64,000 nt of DNA from Methylomonas paludis (GCF_018734325.1 NZ_CP073754.1:1922001-1986000); one strand, 5' to 3'. Counted from the stretch's first letter, positions 48,401 through 57,319 are shown. Notes: generated from the letters alone by a model not told the origin. Program-made: numbers and translations.

Positions 48401-49960
48401 CTAATGACTGACAGTTTGTTCAAAATGGTAACGGCCGGTATGCAGACTGCTTGGCCCTAACCGTACATATTTTTGCATCAGATACAGCTCTATGATCAGC
48501 AATACTGTATAGAACAGGGCAAAGCCGCCGATACTCAGCCAAATTTGGCCACTGCTGATACTGGATACACTTAGATGCGTTGGCAACACCCCGGCTATGG
48601 TCCAGGGCTGACGGCCAAATTCGGCAACAAACCATCCGGTTTCTGCGGCTATCCACGGCAAGGGCAGACTCCAGACCGCCAGACGCAATAACCAGCGTTT
48701 GTGTTCAACCAGCCGGATGGAACAATAATAAAATGCCGCCGCAAACACAAACAGCATGATAACCCCGCACAACACCATGATCCGAAACGTCCAGAACAGC
48801 GGCGCCACAGCCGGTATGGTATCGTCAGCCGCCCGAATAATAGTGGCGGCATCGGCATCCACCACCTGACTGGTATATTTTTTCAGTAATAAACCATAAC
48901 CTAAATCAGCTTTATGGCTGTCAAAATCGGCTTTGGTAGCCGCACTCACATCACCGTTGCGCAGTTTTTGTAAGGTGCCGTAAGCCAACATACCGCTTTT
49001 AATGCGTTTGATACTATCAGCATGCAGCTCTTTTAACCCCTTAACTTCTTCGTCTATCGAACGGGTGGCGATTAAACCCAGCAGATAAGGCACTTTCAAA
49101 GCCAAATCAGTTTGCTGGTTTTGCTGGTCTGGGAAGCCAAACAAAGTAAAACTGGCCGGAGCCGGTTCGGTTTCCCATTCGGCTTCAATGGCGGCCAGTT
49201 TGATTTTTTGGGTTTCACCAGAGGTATAACCACTCTCGTCACCCAGGACTATGACCGATAAAATCGAAGCCAGGCCAAACGCTGCGGCAATCGTGAACGA
49301 ACGCCGGGCAAAAGCACTGTCACGCTGCCGCAACAGATACCAGGCACTGATGCTTAAAATAAACATGGAGCCGGTGACATAACCAGCAGCCACGGTATGC
49401 ACAAATTTAACCTGGGCCACCGGATTAAAAAACACATCGGCAAAACTGGTCAACTCCATGCGCAGGGTTTCATAATTAAATTCTGCGCCCACCGGATACT
49501 GCATCCAGCCATTGGCTATCAATATCCACAAAGCCGAGATATTGGTGCCTATCGCTAGTAACCAGGTCACGGTCAAATGTTGCACCCGAGTCAATTTATC
49601 CCAGCCGAAAAAGAATAAACCCACAAAGGTCGATTCCAGAAAAAACGCCATCCAGCCTTCGCTGGCCAGCAAGGGCCCGAAAATATCTCCCACATAATGC
49701 GAATAGTATGACCAGTTGGTACCGAACTGGAATTCCAAGGTAATCCCGGTAGTCACACCCATCGCAAAGTTGATGCCGAACAGTTTGCCCCAGAATTTGG
49801 TCATATCCTTATAGATTTCCCGGCCGGTCATCACATACACCGATTCCATAATCCCCAGCAAAAACGTCATGCCCAGGGTCAGCGGCACAAATAGAAAGTG
49901 ATACAAGGCAGTCAGACCAAATTGCAGCCTGGACAGCATGACAATATCATCACCGAACAT
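48401..49960 (-). CDS. cydA: Cytochrome bd ubiquinol oxidase subunit I
   Basis: Haem-bearing subunit that oxidises quinol and reduces oxygen to water. From the ATG at 49960, 7 nt after an AAGGAG ribosome binding site, it has 519 residues; a GTG at 49963 would add one. The axial histidine in ALYHFLFVPLTLG (residue 21), the Q-loop quinol site with LGDESGYTSGETQKIKLAAIE, the GRQPW motif and the C-terminal GRYHFEQ all fit. The long Q-loop form, as in E. coli, is indicated by the total length. Overlaps cydP by 11 bp. Confidence 0.97.
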   Translation of the reverse strand: MFGDDIVMLSRLQFGLTALYHFLFVPLTLGMTFLLGIMESVYVMTGREIYKDMTKFWGKLFGINFAMGVTTGITLEFQFGTNWSYYSHYVGDIFGPLLASEGWMAFFLESTFVGLFFFGWDKLTRVQHLTVTWLLAIGTNISALWILIANGWMQYPVGAEFNYETLRMELTSFADVFFNPVAQVKFVHTVAAGYVTGSMFILSISAWYLLRQRDSAFARRSFTIAAAFGLASILSVIVLGDESGYTSGETQKIKLAAIEAEWETEPAPASFTLFGFPDQQNQQTDLALKVPYLLGLIATRSIDEEVKGLKELHADSIKRIKSGMLAYGTLQKLRNGDVSAATKADFDSHKADLGYGLLLKKYTSQVVDADAATIIRAADDTIPAVAPLFWTFRIMVLCGVIMLFVFAAAFYYCSIRLVEHKRWLLRLAVWSLPLPWIAAETGWFVAEFGRQPWTIAGVLPTHLSVSSISSGQIWLSIGGFALFYTVLLIIELYLMQKYVRLGPSSLHTGRYHFEQTVSH

Positions 49961-50171
49961 CACGCGACTCCTTTATAGATTGAGAAGAAAAATCCGTTGC
50001 TGCCGGAACTGCAAACAATTGGTTCATATCAGCGGGTACCGGTTTACCGTGCCAGCGGAACAGTAAAAACCATAAGCCGATCAACAAAATCAGTTTAACC
50101 AGCAGCGCAATGCCGATTTGCCGGCGCAATAAACCGGGGCGGGGCAGGGTAGGGCTTTGCTTTACTGGCAT
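49950..50171 (-). CDS. cydP: Putative cytochrome oxidase small subunit CydP
   Basis: A 73-residue protein with a basic N-terminus, one transmembrane helix (about residues 20-40, ALLVKLILLIGLWFLLF) followed by RWHGKP, and a short soluble tail. It lies directly upstream of cydA with overlap, where CydP-type small proteins are found. Its precise role (assembly or stabilisation of the oxidase) is inferred from position and family. It completes a four-gene operon cydP-cydA-cydB-cydX. Confidence 0.75.
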   Translation of the reverse strand: MPVKQSPTLPRPGLLRRQIGIALLVKLILLIGLWFLLFRWHGKPVPADMNQLFAVPAATDFSSQSIKESRDVR

Positions 50172-50236
50172 GGCAACTCCAAAATAACTGGATCATCAAT
50201 TAATACTAGCAATAAACACAGAAATTGTCGGGAATT

Positions 50237-51151
50237 TTATTTAGCTGCCGGATGCAAATCTAAAAACCGGGGTTTATGTATCCAGCGACTCAGCCGTACC
50301 AACACCAAAATCAATACCAAACCGGCTAGCGTGAAAACTATGTGCATCGGTACCCGCCAAAAATCCAGCAAAAACTGCATATCCTGACTATGTAAAGATT
50401 GGGACAAGGTATATAGCGCCACCGCAATCACCAGCACAGCAAACAGCTGGCGCAATATCAGTGGATTAATCCGGGCCGAAGCCAGACTACCTATCATACT
50501 GCCGCTCAGCGTGCCGGCACCTACCACCAGGGTCAAATTCATATCCAGAGCCACAAACTGACTATAACCGCTTAATCCTGCTACCGCATTCATGACAATA
50601 ATCAACAGCGAGGTGCCAATTGCGCCCTGCATCGGCAAGCCCACCAGCAGGGTCAGGGCCGGCACAATCAAAAAACCGCCACCCACACCGACCATGCCGG
50701 TCACTACGCCCACCCAAAAACCGTCAAACAGCACCGGCAAATAAGGCACCCGTAGCGGACACAATTTAATTCTCAAGGCATAAGCAGCTTGCAAGGGTCG
50801 CTGACCACGACCCAACATTAACACACCTGTTACCAAACAAATACCGCCAAATAAACTCATCAGTGCCGTGCTGCTGAAATGGCCGGCCAGATGTGCACCG
50901 CCATATGCTCCCACCATCCCGGCAGAACCGAAAAAAAATCCGCTTTTCCAGCACACTGTATCGCGTCTGGCATGAGCCAGTAATGCCAGCAAACTGGATA
51001 ATCCCACCACCACAAACGAAGTGACTATTGCCAGCTTAGGTTCAACATGCAACACATACACCAGCATCGGCACTGTCAACACCGAGCCGCCTCCGCCCAG
51101 CAAACCCAACACCAACCCTATCGCCACGGCTAACACCAGAGTCAAGGTCAT
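50237..51151 (-). CDS. TauE/SafE (TSUP) family membrane transporter
   Basis: A 304-residue inner-membrane protein with about eight helices in two repeated halves; both halves have the glycine-rich motif (GLVLGLLGGGGSVLTVPMLV near 12-31 and GMVGVGGGFLIVPAL near 165-180). Family members export sulfite, sulfoacetate or other sulfur anions. Its ATG overlaps the stop of the persulfide dioxygenase gene by 4 bp, so export of the sulfite or thiosulfate made by that enzyme is the natural reading. Confidence 0.9.
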   Translation of the reverse strand: MTLTLVLAVAIGLVLGLLGGGGSVLTVPMLVYVLHVEPKLAIVTSFVVVGLSSLLALLAHARRDTVCWKSGFFFGSAGMVGAYGGAHLAGHFSSTALMSLFGGICLVTGVLMLGRGQRPLQAAYALRIKLCPLRVPYLPVLFDGFWVGVVTGMVGVGGGFLIVPALTLLVGLPMQGAIGTSLLIIVMNAVAGLSGYSQFVALDMNLTLVVGAGTLSGSMIGSLASARINPLILRQLFAVLVIAVALYTLSQSLHSQDMQFLLDFWRVPMHIVFTLAGLVLILVLVRLSRWIHKPRFLDLHPAAK

Positions 51152-51858
51152 GAACAGTCTCCTCCAGCAATAGTAACGGAACCACAGGACTGATTGGCTG
51201 GAATAGCTGTGTGGATTTGCTGGGGATACGCCAGTTTTAGGTCCCGCATTAGGGCAATAAAATCCTCCCGGCTACGTTTAAAACCCAAACGACTGTTTTT
51301 TGCCATCTCCTGCTTAATTGTTGAAACGGTATTACCCTGATAATCATGCCCTGGATAAACCAGGGTATCAGGTGGTAAGGTAAATAAATTTTGGGTGATG
51401 CTGTCATACAACTGGCCGGCATCGCCTTGCTGAAAGTCAGTGCGTCCACAACCATCTATCAACAAAGCATCGCCGCTAAACACCCGGTCAGGCAGCACAT
51501 AACTGACACATCCTGCGGTATGGCCCGGCATATGCCGCACCACAATCTCCAGATCGCCGATTTGCAGCAAGACCCCATCCGTCACCATTAAATCAGCACA
51601 GGATGCCCCGGCATCCCGATGCACCACACTTTTACTGCCCAATTGCTCACGCAGCAGACCAGCGGCAGTAATGTGATCGGCATGTACGTGCGTTTCCAGG
51701 GTATATATCAGTCGCAGATCCAGACTGGACAATAAAGCAATATATTCGGCGGCTTGGGTGGCAACCGTATCGATCAAACAGGCACGCCTGCTGCGCTGAC
51801 AGCCCAGCAGATAAGTATAGGTTGAAGTTTCCGGTTCATATAATTGTCTGAAAATCAT
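51148..51858 (-). CDS. Persulfide dioxygenase-like metallo-beta-lactamase fold protein
   Basis: ETHE1/Blh-type non-haem iron enzyme that oxidises glutathione persulfide to sulfite. From the ATG at 51858 (GGAG 8 nt upstream) it has 236 residues: metal motif THVHADH (residues 56-62), the MPGHTAGC histidine, FSGDALL aspartate and YPGHDY histidine, plus the ETHE1-like GRTDFQQGDAGQLYDS block. The 3' end overlaps the TauE gene. The pair resembles the bigR-controlled hydrolase/permease operons of Xylella and Agrobacterium, but no ArsR-type regulator gene adjoins it. Confidence 0.9.
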   Translation of the reverse strand: MIFRQLYEPETSTYTYLLGCQRSRRACLIDTVATQAAEYIALLSSLDLRLIYTLETHVHADHITAAGLLREQLGSKSVVHRDAGASCADLMVTDGVLLQIGDLEIVVRHMPGHTAGCVSYVLPDRVFSGDALLIDGCGRTDFQQGDAGQLYDSITQNLFTLPPDTLVYPGHDYQGNTVSTIKQEMAKNSRLGFKRSREDFIALMRDLKLAYPQQIHTAIPANQSCGSVTIAGGDCS

Positions 51859-51888
51859 GACATACTCCGCATTGAATTTGGACTTGAT

Positions 51889-51907
51889 AATATTGTTATA
51901 CAATATT
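51889..51907. promoter_or_regulatory. Candidate operator upstream of the persulfide dioxygenase gene
   Basis: AATATTGT and its exact inverse ACAATATT flank TAT, a 19-bp AT-rich palindrome 31 bp upstream of the ATG. Its size and position fit a dimeric repressor such as a BigR/SqrR-type persulfide sensor, which controls similar operons elsewhere. The regulator itself is not in the window. Confidence 0.5.
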
Positions 51908-52165
51908 GATGCCAGATAAGTTCAATGCTATAACTATGTCACTATGCTTATGATTTAAAAGCATAAACAGGCTGTTAATTTAATGTGGGTAATTATACTG
52001 CATCAATAATTGTTTCAAATTGAAACATTGGCGCAATACTGAGACAAGTGAAACAAAATACCAGCACTACTACATTTCAGCTTACACTTCCCAGCAGGCC
52101 GGTTTTAATTTAAGATATCGCATCAGCTTAACCGCTATCGCAAAAAAATCACTACGGAGACAGGT

Positions 52166-52921
52166 ATGTTATTAATCCGCACCACCTTATTATCTTTATT
52201 AAGCCTCAGTTCGCTTTTCCCCTTCACAACAGCGCAAGCCACCGTTGTGACCATGGAAACCTCATTAGGTAATATCAATATTCAGCTTTATGATGCTACC
52301 GCCCCTCAAACTGTAGCCAATTTTTTAAGTTATGTGGAAAGCGGCGCTTATAACAATTCAATTTTTCATCGCACCGTACCTGGTTTTGTGTTGCAAGGCG
52401 GCGGATTCAGCTTAAGCGGCGGTAGTAACATCGTCAATACCACCGATTTGCCCACCCTGATCCCCACCAAGTCACCGGTAGTCAATGAATATGGTGCAGC
52501 CAATGTTATCGGCACCATCGCTATGGCCAAACAGAGCGGCAACGCCAACAGCGCTACCGACCAATGGTTTTTTAATCTGGTGGACAATACTTCAACCCTG
52601 GGTCCCAGCAATAACGGCGGTTATACCGTATTTGGCCAAATCATCGGCAATGGTTTAAATGTAGTTAATGCCATAGCCAACGACAGCTATACTTCCAGCA
52701 GCGGCTATGACGTTAGTAGCTATCTGCAAAACCAAAATGTTTCTGCCAGTGTTTACGGCGCATTCACCAGTACACCTTTGCAAGCCAATCAAGACGGCAC
52801 CTACAGCTATATCACCCTCAATGATGTGTTTTTGGTCGCCCCGCTGCCCGCATCGGTATGGATGTATATCCCGGCGTTTTTGGGTTTGGCGGGCCTGATG
52901 AAACGCCGCAAAGCAGTTTAA
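52166..52921 (+). CDS. Secreted cyclophilin-type peptidyl-prolyl isomerase with a PEP-CTERM-like tail
   Basis: A 251-residue protein with a Sec signal peptide (likely cleavage after TTAQA, residue 25) and a cyclophilin domain (VTMETSLGNINIQLYD, ANFLSYVESGAYNNSIFHR with the catalytic arginine in FHRTV, AMAKQSGNANSATDQWFFN). The last 28 residues read APLPASVWMYIPAFLGLAG then KRRK: a proline motif, hydrophobic helix and basic end, which is the VPLPA-CTERM variant of exosortase sorting tails. GGAG precedes the ATG. A cyclophilin sorted by an exosortase would act at the outer surface or in the matrix, an unusual place. Confidence 0.88.
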   Translation: MLLIRTTLLSLLSLSSLFPFTTAQATVVTMETSLGNINIQLYDATAPQTVANFLSYVESGAYNNSIFHRTVPGFVLQGGGFSLSGGSNIVNTTDLPTLIPTKSPVVNEYGAANVIGTIAMAKQSGNANSATDQWFFNLVDNTSTLGPSNNGGYTVFGQIIGNGLNVVNAIANDSYTSSSGYDVSSYLQNQNVSASVYGAFTSTPLQANQDGTYSYITLNDVFLVAPLPASVWMYIPAFLGLAGLMKRRKAV

Positions 52922-53013
52922 GTCTTTGTTAACCGATTGCCGGTGGTAAATTTACCCTGCACATAGATAGCCTCTAGCCGGTTGTCCAAGTTTGTGTAGA
53001 CGGAAAAGTTAGA

Positions 53014-53070
53014 GGATGTGCGGGACATGGTTCGCAATTGATGCCTTTCACTGGGTTCAGCACATCTATG
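53014..53070. repeat. Imperfect repeat fragment before pdxJ
   Basis: GAGGATGTGC (53013-53022 region) and GGGTTCAGCACATCTATG form distant inverted halves around GATGCCTTTCACTG, recalling the GGATG-TGC-TGAACGCAGTG family of palindromes elsewhere in the window. No gene is present between the cyclophilin and pdxJ genes. Confidence 0.35.
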
Positions 53071-53193
53071 CCTTATTGGTCAATTGATGCTTGGCGTAGT
53101 GAGTAGATACGAATAATTTTCCACCCAGCGAAAACCGGCAGCGCTTGGTATACTTAGCTCCCTTAAGTATTTACCATAAAAAAATTAAGTTAA

Positions 53194-53937
53194 ATGGAAA
53201 AACAAATCATATTGCTGGGCGTTAATATCGACCACATCGCCACTTTGCGTCAGGCTAGAGGCACCCGTTATCCCGATCCATTACAAGCCGCGCTGATAGC
53301 CGAACAGGCCGGAGCCGACGGCATCACCGCCCACTTGCGTGAAGATCGCCGGCATATTCAGGACCGCGACATTCACTTATTAAAAGAGCATTTGCAAACC
53401 CGCCTGAACCTGGAAATGGCCGTCACTGCCGAAATGATTGCTATTGCCGTACAAGTCCAGCCTGCTGCCTGCTGCCTGGTGCCGGAACGCCGCGCCGAAC
53501 TTACTACTGAAGGCGGCCTGGATGTTGCCGGCAACCCGGATACCATTCGTGCCGCCTGCGAAACCCTGGCTGCTGCTGGTGTGGAGGTGTCATTATTCAT
53601 TGATCCTGATCTGCGCCAAATAGATGCCGCCGTCAGTGCCGGCGCACCAGTAATTGAACTGCATACCGGCCGCTATGCCGATACCGAGAATAAACACAGC
53701 AGACTTCAGGAATTGCAACGCCTGCATCATGCCGCCAAATACGCGCATCAAGCCGGCTTACAGGTTAACGCCGGCCACGGCCTGACTCTGCACAATGTTG
53801 AAGACATCTGCCATATCGGCCAGATAGTCGAACTAAACATCGGTCATGCCATCATAGCCCAGGCGGTATTTTCCGGTCTGGAAACCGCCGTCAGAGATAT
53901 GAAGCAGCTGATGCGTGCAGCCAGAGCTTCGGTATAA
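53194..53937 (+). CDS. pdxJ: Pyridoxine 5'-phosphate synthase
   Basis: Final enzyme of the deoxyxylulose 5-phosphate-dependent vitamin B6 route, condensing 1-deoxyxylulose 5-phosphate with 3-amino-2-oxopropyl phosphate. The 247-residue TIM barrel has [18 protein letters not shown] at the N-terminus, [33 protein letters not shown] and [12 protein letters not shown] with the conserved histidine and glycine loop. It usually follows recO in Gammaproteobacteria; here it stands alone between a cyclophilin and a PEP-CTERM gene. Confidence 0.98.
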   Translation: MEKQIILLGVNIDHIATLRQARGTRYPDPLQAALIAEQAGADGITAHLREDRRHIQDRDIHLLKEHLQTRLNLEMAVTAEMIAIAVQVQPAACCLVPERRAELTTEGGLDVAGNPDTIRAACETLAAAGVEVSLFIDPDLRQIDAAVSAGAPVIELHTGRYADTENKHSRLQELQRLHHAAKYAHQAGLQVNAGHGLTLHNVEDICHIGQIVELNIGHAIIAQAVFSGLETAVRDMKQLMRAARASV

Positions 53938-53952
53938 ACGGCCTGTTCCTGA

Positions 53953-54558
53953 TTACAGACCTGCCTTCACCGTGCGAACATTCAGATTTTTCTGACGAGA
54001 CATTATCTGCCAGAGCATAATCCCGGATACAGCAAATAACATTGGCGTAGCCGGCTCAGGTATAGGTGCAGGGGGCGACACCCCTAGAAAGTCAGGCCCC
54101 ACCACATTGCCATTGTAAAAGCTGCCCTGATTAGGCAGATCGGAATATGGACTGTACAAAAAGTAGCTATAGCTGAAGGCCTGGGTGGTGGCCGGCGCCT
54201 GTGGCGTGGTGAACGAAAATCCGGACACGGCATCGGTGGCACTGTTGCTTGGCGTTGGCCACAACTGCCAGGTCCAGTAGGTTACGTAATGATCATATTG
54301 ACCATCCGGAAACAATCCGCCCGTGGTAAAGAAATTCCAACCGTTGGGATTGGTTGTCGATACGGGCGTCAAATTCCAGTTTGCGTTGGTACTGTCGATA
54401 AGTACCGACACCTCTGTAACTGGAGTCGGCGAAGCTGATAATTGATAACTATAGGTATAAAGTCCGGCATTAAAGGAAACGCTGCCGGTCAGCACAGTAG
54501 CCTGTGCGGGAATGACCAGCAGGGTCATGGTTATCGTCCACCAGATTTTGCTAAGCAT
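53953..54558 (-). CDS. PEP-CTERM sorted hypothetical protein
   Basis: A 201-residue secreted protein of unknown function. It has a signal peptide (cleavage after PAQA, residue 20), a tyrosine/serine/threonine-rich body without recognisable domain, and a C-terminal PEPATPMLFAVSGIMLWQI segment (from residue 167) followed by SRQK, the standard PEP-CTERM sorting signal for exosortase processing. It converges with pdxJ. A second sorted protein (the cyclophilin) lies 1 kb away, but no exosortase gene is in the window. Confidence 0.8.
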   Translation of the reverse strand: MLSKIWWTITMTLLVIPAQATVLTGSVSFNAGLYTYSYQLSASPTPVTEVSVLIDSTNANWNLTPVSTTNPNGWNFFTTGGLFPDGQYDHYVTYWTWQLWPTPSNSATDAVSGFSFTTPQAPATTQAFSYSYFLYSPYSDLPNQGSFYNGNVVGPDFLGVSPPAPIPEPATPMLFAVSGIMLWQIMSRQKNLNVRTVKAGL

Positions 54559-54854
54559 GGCTTACCTCATTTTCAAATAGTTGGAGTAGGGTATGGCTTG
54601 CTGAATTAATGTGATCGTGCGACATCCGTTCGACAACCATCGATTTGCTCACCAAGCTGAAGTCTTATCGGCTGCGCCCGGCCAGATCGCGAAACTTCCC
54701 AATATCAGTCGCTGCAGGTAAATTCACTTGGACTGTATCAAATTGTTTTGCAATGAAAATGTATCATATCCACAAATATCCCGCCCAAAAAAAGGGACTT
54801 GCTTAATGCCCCAAGGCCCCTTTAAAAAAAGAGGTATTGATAATTGTGCTGAGT
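54559..54854. other. Gene-free stretch at the left border of the efflux module
   Basis: No supported gene is present. The stretch has the 5' region of the PEP-CTERM gene (about 54559-54600), then mixed sequence, and a run CCCAAAAAAAGGGAC near 54783 and CCTTTAAAAAAAGAGG near 54820. These could be weak hairpins. Immediately to the right begins the 48-bp direct repeat. Confidence 0.4.
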
Positions 54855-54902
54855 AACCTCCGAAAACCAACCTATCGAGCGGCAGTTCGTCTAAAAAATG
54901 GT
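54855..54902. repeat. Left copy of the direct repeat flanking the efflux module
   Basis: AACCTCCGAAAACCAACCTA continuing TCGAGCGGCAGTTCGTCTAA and AAAATGGT; the right copy at 61550-61598 is about 90 percent identical, in the same orientation, over 48-49 bp. Its right end runs directly into the truncated frame at 54891-54920. TIR-like CTCYGAAAA bases recall ends of small insertion sequences. Confidence 0.75.
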
Positions 54903-54920
54903 GTTGTTGCTAAGTTTCAT
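54891..54920 (-). pseudogene. Possible 5' stub of a short-chain dehydrogenase gene
   Basis: On the minus strand, AAGGA lies 9 nt before an ATG that reads MKLSNNTIF and stops where the repeat begins. MKLSNNTI is the usual opening of DltE-like short-chain dehydrogenases, which continue LITGG; here the gene breaks after the eighth codon. It would have been the gene after the outer-membrane factor. The match is only eight residues, so this is tentative. Confidence 0.35.
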
Positions 54921-55072
54921 GCTGATGTCCTTTGGTTAAAATGTTATAGATGACTGGTTTTGAACATATGCGCCGCGCTGTTGTGGCTTCGGCCAACCGC
55001 AGAAGATGTTCGCTCATCAAGCGAAACCGAAGCATGCCAATATTTAACCGGCCTGAAAGAAAAATCGACGGC

Positions 55073-56527
55073 CTACCCCAAGGAAACCGCATCCCAACCG
55101 CCGCCGAGCGCCTTGAATGACTGGATAGTGGCCCGTACTGAGTCCGATTGGGCTTGGGTCATGGCATCACGCATTTTCAGCAGGTGTTCGTCGGCATCAA
55201 GTACTTCCAGTAGACTTAAGGCACCGCTTTTATGACCGGCAACAGCCGCGTCGCGGGCCTTGGTCAGCGCGGTCTGGCCATTAGTCAACATTCGATGTTC
55301 CTCATTTGTTTTCAGCACAGTAGAAAATGCATTTTCTACATCGGCGGTGGCCTGCAATACTGTCAGGCGATAAGCAGCCAAGGCCTCGTTATTGAGACCT
55401 TCCGCTGCCGCGACTTCTGCTTCTACCCTGCCAAAGTCGAATAGTCGCCAGCGTAAACCCACTACACCTGCGGCCCGATTGGCGTCTGAACTGAACAGCG
55501 CCCCATACTTGGTGGTAATGGTGCCGATTAGGCCGGTTAAGGAAATTTTCGGGTAATATTCGGATATTGCCTGGCCTATCATGGCGCTGCTTGCTGCCAA
55601 TCGCCGTTCTGCGACGATGATGTCGGGTCTGCGTCTTAATAATTCAGTCGGGCCGGTGGCGGTGTCTATACCGGGTGCAGCAGGTATAGCCTGACATGTT
55701 GCCAGCCCAGCCTGATTGGTGCCAGGTTGATCACCCAGCAATACATCGAAAGTATTCATGGCCATTTCCAGCCGGTTTTCCAGAACCGGAATAGCGGCTT
55801 GTACCTCGGCTAATGTCGCTTCGGCTTGTCTGAGTCGGGCTTCTGAGACGATGCCGCGCGCGAATTGCAGCTTAATTAATTCGACAAGTCTGGCTTGCGT
55901 GTTTACTCTTTCCCTGGCGATGGCAATCCGGGTTTGCAGGGTACGAATGCTGACATAGGTTTCAGCGACTGCGGCACTGATTTCCAGCTGTGCAGCAGAG
56001 ACTGACGCATTAGCCGCCTGATATTCGGCTTGGGCAGCCTCAATTGCCCGACGAGTTCCGCCAAACAGATCAAGTTCCCAGTTAAGACTGGCGTTGAGGT
56101 CATAAACGTCTAGATTACGATTAAAGCCGGGCATAGAATTAAGGACTCGTCCGGTTAAGTCTTGCAGGGAAATATGTGCCTTGGTCGCCTGAGTATTCAG
56201 CTGTCCAGACGGCAGCAGCTGAGCGGATAGCCCGCTGACCTGGGCCTGGGCCTGGTTTACTCTGGCCGCCACTTGTCGTAGGGTCAGGTTTTGCTTTAAC
56301 GCCCGATCAATATATTTAATTAGTTGCTCATCATTAAAACTGTGCCACCAGCGATTGATATCGGCCATATTTTTTGGAGTATTCCCGTTTTCCTGATTCA
56401 GCGCAGCGGCATGCAAGAACGGTTTTGCAGCAACAGGGGCAGGCTGTTGATAGGTCGGCCCGACCATGCAGCCATTAAATACTGTCAGGATAGCCAGGCA
56501 AAGCGATGTTTTGGTCAGCTGGTTCAT
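55073..56527 (-). CDS. RND efflux outer membrane factor (OprM/NodT family lipoprotein)
   Basis: Trimeric outer-membrane channel of the tripartite pump. The 484-residue protein has a lipobox FNGC (cysteine 20), the start CMVGPTYQQPAP typical of OprM-like proteins, two repeated helical/beta halves (VNQAQAQVSGLSAQLLPSG, later LRWRLFDFGRVEAEVA) and LSLLEVLDADEHLL near the end. It is transcribed away from the tetR gene from its own promoter and is separated from the adaptor and pump genes, an arrangement in which one regulator can silence both arms. Confidence 0.93.
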   Translation of the reverse strand: MNQLTKTSLCLAILTVFNGCMVGPTYQQPAPVAAKPFLHAAALNQENGNTPKNMADINRWWHSFNDEQLIKYIDRALKQNLTLRQVAARVNQAQAQVSGLSAQLLPSGQLNTQATKAHISLQDLTGRVLNSMPGFNRNLDVYDLNASLNWELDLFGGTRRAIEAAQAEYQAANASVSAAQLEISAAVAETYVSIRTLQTRIAIARERVNTQARLVELIKLQFARGIVSEARLRQAEATLAEVQAAIPVLENRLEMAMNTFDVLLGDQPGTNQAGLATCQAIPAAPGIDTATGPTELLRRRPDIIVAERRLAASSAMIGQAISEYYPKISLTGLIGTITTKYGALFSSDANRAAGVVGLRWRLFDFGRVEAEVAAAEGLNNEALAAYRLTVLQATADVENAFSTVLKTNEEHRMLTNGQTALTKARDAAVAGHKSGALSLLEVLDADEHLLKMRDAMTQAQSDSVRATIQSFKALGGGWDAVSLG

Positions 56528-56552
56528 AGTTGTATCCCCGAAGTGATTGGCT

Positions 56553-56576
56553 GTAACGATTATACAAAATCGTTAC
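56553..56576. promoter_or_regulatory. TetR-type operator 1
   Basis: GTAACGAT and its exact inverse ATCGTTAC flank 8 nt. The site overlaps the spacer and -10 box of the outer-membrane factor promoter. A closely related 24-bp site lies before the adaptor gene at 57320-57343, sharing ACGAT, ACAAA and CGTTAC at the same positions. The adjacent TetR protein is the obvious ligand. Confidence 0.75.
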
Positions 56577-56586
56577 TTGTTGTCAA
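56559..56586 (-). promoter_or_regulatory. Predicted promoter of the outer-membrane factor gene
   Basis: On the minus strand a perfect -35 TTGACA (56586-56581) and perfect -10 TATAAT (56564-56559) are separated by 16 nt that largely consist of operator 1. Transcription would start near 56552. Confidence 0.75.
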
Positions 56587-56647
56587 CACTTTTGGAACTC
56601 TGTAATATCTAACGATGCATTTAAATTTATTTTAACGGTAGTGCTTT

Positions 56648-57280
56648 ATGAAAAAAGAAACATTAGATTCCGCCCAAACCGCCAGCGGACAGCGCGGCCC
56701 TGCAATTCATGAAAGGCGCATCCAGATTATAGAATCGGCTAACGAGCACTTCCGTATCTATGGCTATAAAAAAACCTCTGTAGCTGATCTGGCAAAGGCG
56801 ATTGGCGTTTCAAGCGCCTATGTATATCGCTTCTTTGATTCTAAACAGGCTATTGGCGAGGCGATTTGCAGCATGGCGCTTGGCAAAATTATTACAGCGA
56901 TGCACGAGGTGGCCAATAGCGACATGTCGGCATCCCAACGTCTTAGAAATCTTTATACAACCTTGTTAGACAAGGGCTTGGAGATTTTTTTCAACGAGCG
57001 AAAACTGCATGAGATCACGGTCGCAGCAGTTGAAGGGCGCTGGTGCGCCACCACCAGATATCACGAAACAAAATACGAAGTCATCACCAAAATCCTGCAG
57101 GATGGCAGGGCCTCCGGGGAGTTCGAAAGGAAGACCCCTTTAGATGAGGTAGTCATGGCGATTGTGGAAACCCTGTACCCATTTTCTCATCCTATTCTGT
57201 TGGAACAGTCAGAGCCGGAAGTGTTGCGTCAACATGCTGTTGCCGTCACCAATCTGGTACTCAGAAGTCTGGCCCCCTGA
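56648..57280 (+). CDS. TetR family transcriptional regulator
   Basis: Likely local repressor of the efflux genes. The 210-residue protein has the N-terminal helix-turn-helix at about residues 43-64 (TSVADLAKAIGVSSAYVYRFF), then an all-helical ligand-binding domain. It is divergent from the outer-membrane factor gene (120-bp gap) and 109 bp upstream of the adaptor. Both of those promoters carry a matching inverted repeat, so self-consistent control of the module by this protein is inferred. The inducer is unknown. Confidence 0.92.
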   Translation: MKKETLDSAQTASGQRGPAIHERRIQIIESANEHFRIYGYKKTSVADLAKAIGVSSAYVYRFFDSKQAIGEAICSMALGKIITAMHEVANSDMSASQRLRNLYTTLLDKGLEIFFNERKLHEITVAAVEGRWCATTRYHETKYEVITKILQDGRASGEFERKTPLDEVVMAIVETLYPFSHPILLEQSEPEVLRQHAVAVTNLVLRSLAP

Positions 57281-57319
57281 TTTTTTAAGTGCCTTTTTGG
57301 ATATTTTATTGCCCAATAA

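Noticed and set aside
54910-55092. 60-codon minus-strand frame after the outer-membrane factor gene
   Set aside because: It overlaps the end of that gene, has no ribosome binding site and no recognisable sequence; only the short frame starting at 54920 has a plausible start site.
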